Source: an uncultured Actinomyces sp. (GTDB taxonomy: Bacteria; Actinomycetota; Actinomycetes; Actinomycetales; Actinomycetaceae). Taken from it: a DNA stretch of 6,417 nucleotides. The stretch is taken from NCBI GenBank assembly GCA_938030835.1, contig CALHID010000101.1:1-6417 (forward strand), given 5' to 3'. Positions 5,064 through 6,417 of the stretch are shown here, in pieces. The translations under genes were made by a program, and so were the position numbers. The notes under the pieces were generated by a model. That model made no database searches, was not told the DNA's origin, and saw only the letters and a program-made list of their open reading frames with translations. The stretch's first letter is position 1. Each line of letters opens with the position of its first letter.

Positions 5064-6406
5064 GCACAATACTCACTGCGGCACGCGCAGTCCTGGGCTC
5101 TCGTGATCGCGCGACCTCAATTCTGACAGTTTTGGCTTTCGCCCTTCCCCACGCAATTCTTCTATCCGTCACGGGTGGGGTTCTGATGTTCTTTACGCGT
5201 ACCTATGACCTGCCAGAAGGCTTCGAGGGAATGGGTGGCTTTTATGTGTTGCTGGCGTGCTTTGCGGGACTTTTGATGATCGTCCCGACTCTGAGCATGG
5301 GCGCGGCCGCTGCGCGTCTGGGAATGAGTCGACGCACACGGGATTTAGCGGTTCTCCGCCTCATGGGATTAGGGCCTGCAAAAACGCGTCTTGCGTGTCT
5401 GATCGAGACCGCGGTCTATGCAGCCGTTGGTGTTGTGTGTGGTACCGCTCTATACGGCGCACTTTTGCCGGTTTGGCAGCTGATTTCTTTCCAGGGTGAG
5501 CGCATAGGGGTTCACGAGATGTGGGTCGGTCCCCTTGTCCTCCTTGCCGAGGCAGTACTGATGATTGCGCTGGCCGCCGCTTCGTCGATGCTTGCGATGC
5601 GTAAAGTGGCAATTACCCCCTTGGGTGTCACGCGTCGTACTGAGGGGGCGAAGGTTTCACCACTGTGGCTGACTCTGATGCTTGTTCTGATCATAGGCTG
5701 GGTGATTGTTGCTCAGTTTATGATGCAGCTGGGAATGGCGATTGCCGTCGGCTTGTTCTTGGGATTCCTTGGCGTGATTTTTGCGCTGGTTAATGTCGTG
5801 GGAGCTTTTTCGGTATCCCTTCTGGGCAATGCCATGGCAAGTCTTGCCCGCACTCCTCAGATGCTTCTTGCGGGTCGTCGTATCGCTGATGATCCAAAGA
5901 GCGTTTGGAGGTCTTTCGGTGCGGTTGCCCTGGTTGCCTTCATTGTCGGTGTGCTCATGCCAATCTTCAGCTCGATCGTGGGCGCTGCGGGGGACATGCA
6001 GGACGTCGAGAGGATCCTCGTGTCGGATATTCGCACGGGAATGCTTCTGACCTTTGGTATCACTATGGCTTTGGGTGCAATTTCAACTGCGATCAATCAA
6101 GGCATTCGCGTCATTGATTCCGTTGAGCAGATGAAAGCCTTGGAATTCATGGGCTCGCCCCGAAACTTTATGGATCGTGCGCGAAGGATTGAAATTCTGC
6201 TTCCGGCACTGCTCATGATCGGCGGAGCAATGAGTTTGGGCATTGTCTTTATGTCTCCGATTATGGCCCTGAGTGCTGGGCTCGCCCCGATGCTGATTTT
6301 GGTGGGTATGACTGTGCTGGGCATCGGGCTGATTATGTTGGCTTCCGAGGCCACAGGACCCTTGCGTCGTAAACTATTGAGTGATCTTCACGAGGGGAAT
6401 AACTGA
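5060..6406 (+). CDS. FtsX-family ABC transporter permease
   Basis: Integral membrane subunit of 448 residues, partner of the preceding ATPase. About ten hydrophobic segments are visible, near 21-45, 59-82, 113-138, 156-178, 201-220, 224-256, 285-309, 327-347, 378-400 and 404-427. The FtsX-type coupling segment appears twice: RRTRDLAVLRLMGLGPAKTR (91-110) before a membrane helix, and a diverged copy VEQMKALEFMGSPRNFMDRA (355-374), showing an internal duplication. The extracytoplasmic loops look short: no MacB-like periplasmic domain and no BceB-like large loop, so recognition of a bulky ligand by such a domain is unlikely. Start ATG 5060 overlaps the ATPase stop as ATGA and has AGAAGG at 5047-5052 with 7-base spacing, consistent with translational coupling. 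Similar ATPase-permease pairs are common in actinobacteria, often beside a regulator or sensor; none is in view. Substrate unknown. Confidence 0.9.
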   Translation: MSTILTAARAVLGSRDRATSILTVLAFALPHAILLSVTGGVLMFFTRTYDLPEGFEGMGGFYVLLACFAGLLMIVPTLSMGAAAARLGMSRRTRDLAVLRLMGLGPAKTRLACLIETAVYAAVGVVCGTALYGALLPVWQLISFQGERIGVHEMWVGPLVLLAEAVLMIALAAASSMLAMRKVAITPLGVTRRTEGAKVSPLWLTLMLVLIIGWVIVAQFMMQLGMAIAVGLFLGFLGVIFALVNVVGAFSVSLLGNAMASLARTPQMLLAGRRIADDPKSVWRSFGAVALVAFIVGVLMPIFSSIVGAAGDMQDVERILVSDIRTGMLLTFGITMALGAISTAINQGIRVIDSVEQMKALEFMGSPRNFMDRARRIEILLPALLMIGGAMSLGIVFMSPIMALSAGLAPMLILVGMTVLGIGLIMLASEATGPLRRKLLSDLHEGNN

Positions 6407-6417
6407 ATTAATACGGC

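Overview
The window looks like a chromosomal segment from a Gram-positive actinobacterium. The coding regions are moderately GC-rich, Shine-Dalgarno (SD) sites are clear, and a perfect consensus ParB site (parS) lies near the left edge. A PLP aminotransferase and a D-Ala-D-Ala ligase beside parS fit the neighbourhood seen near the parAB/origin region of many Actinomycetota. Family Actinomycetaceae is my best guess, but it is inference from gene content only; no 16S or other marker gene is present.

Layout. Bases 1-371 hold no gene I can support. They contain a 32-bp perfect palindrome (75-106) with parS at its centre, then an AT-richer stretch that may hold a decayed minus-strand coding fragment. 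A plus-strand HAD-family hydrolase follows (372-1007). It ends at a strong hairpin (1022-1058) that separates it from a convergent minus-strand block. That block, in transcription order, is an MgtC/SapB-family membrane protein (4188-3484), a class I/II PLP aminotransferase (3387-2068) and a short D-alanine-D-alanine ligase (2052-1102). The aminotransferase and ligase are 15 bases apart and almost certainly co-transcribed. MgtC is 96 bases upstream and may have its own transcript.

Divergent from mgtC, a 134-base control region leads into a plus-strand ABC transporter operon: a LolD/MacB-type ATPase (4323-5063) and an FtsX-family permease (5060-6406) joined by an ATGA overlap. The window ends 11 bases after the permease stop.

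How the genes fit together. The ligase makes the D-Ala-D-Ala dipeptide for peptidoglycan. The aminotransferase in the same transcript presumably acts in amino-acid metabolism, with substrate unknown. The ABC pair has the architecture of exporters or extractors for peptides, lipids or antimicrobial compounds, and MgtC proteins are tied to low-Mg2+ or membrane stress. A cell-envelope theme is reasonable but is inference. I do not see a clearly new system. The best second looks are the extended parS palindrome, unusual active-site substitutions in the ligase, and the possible gene remnant at 144-320.
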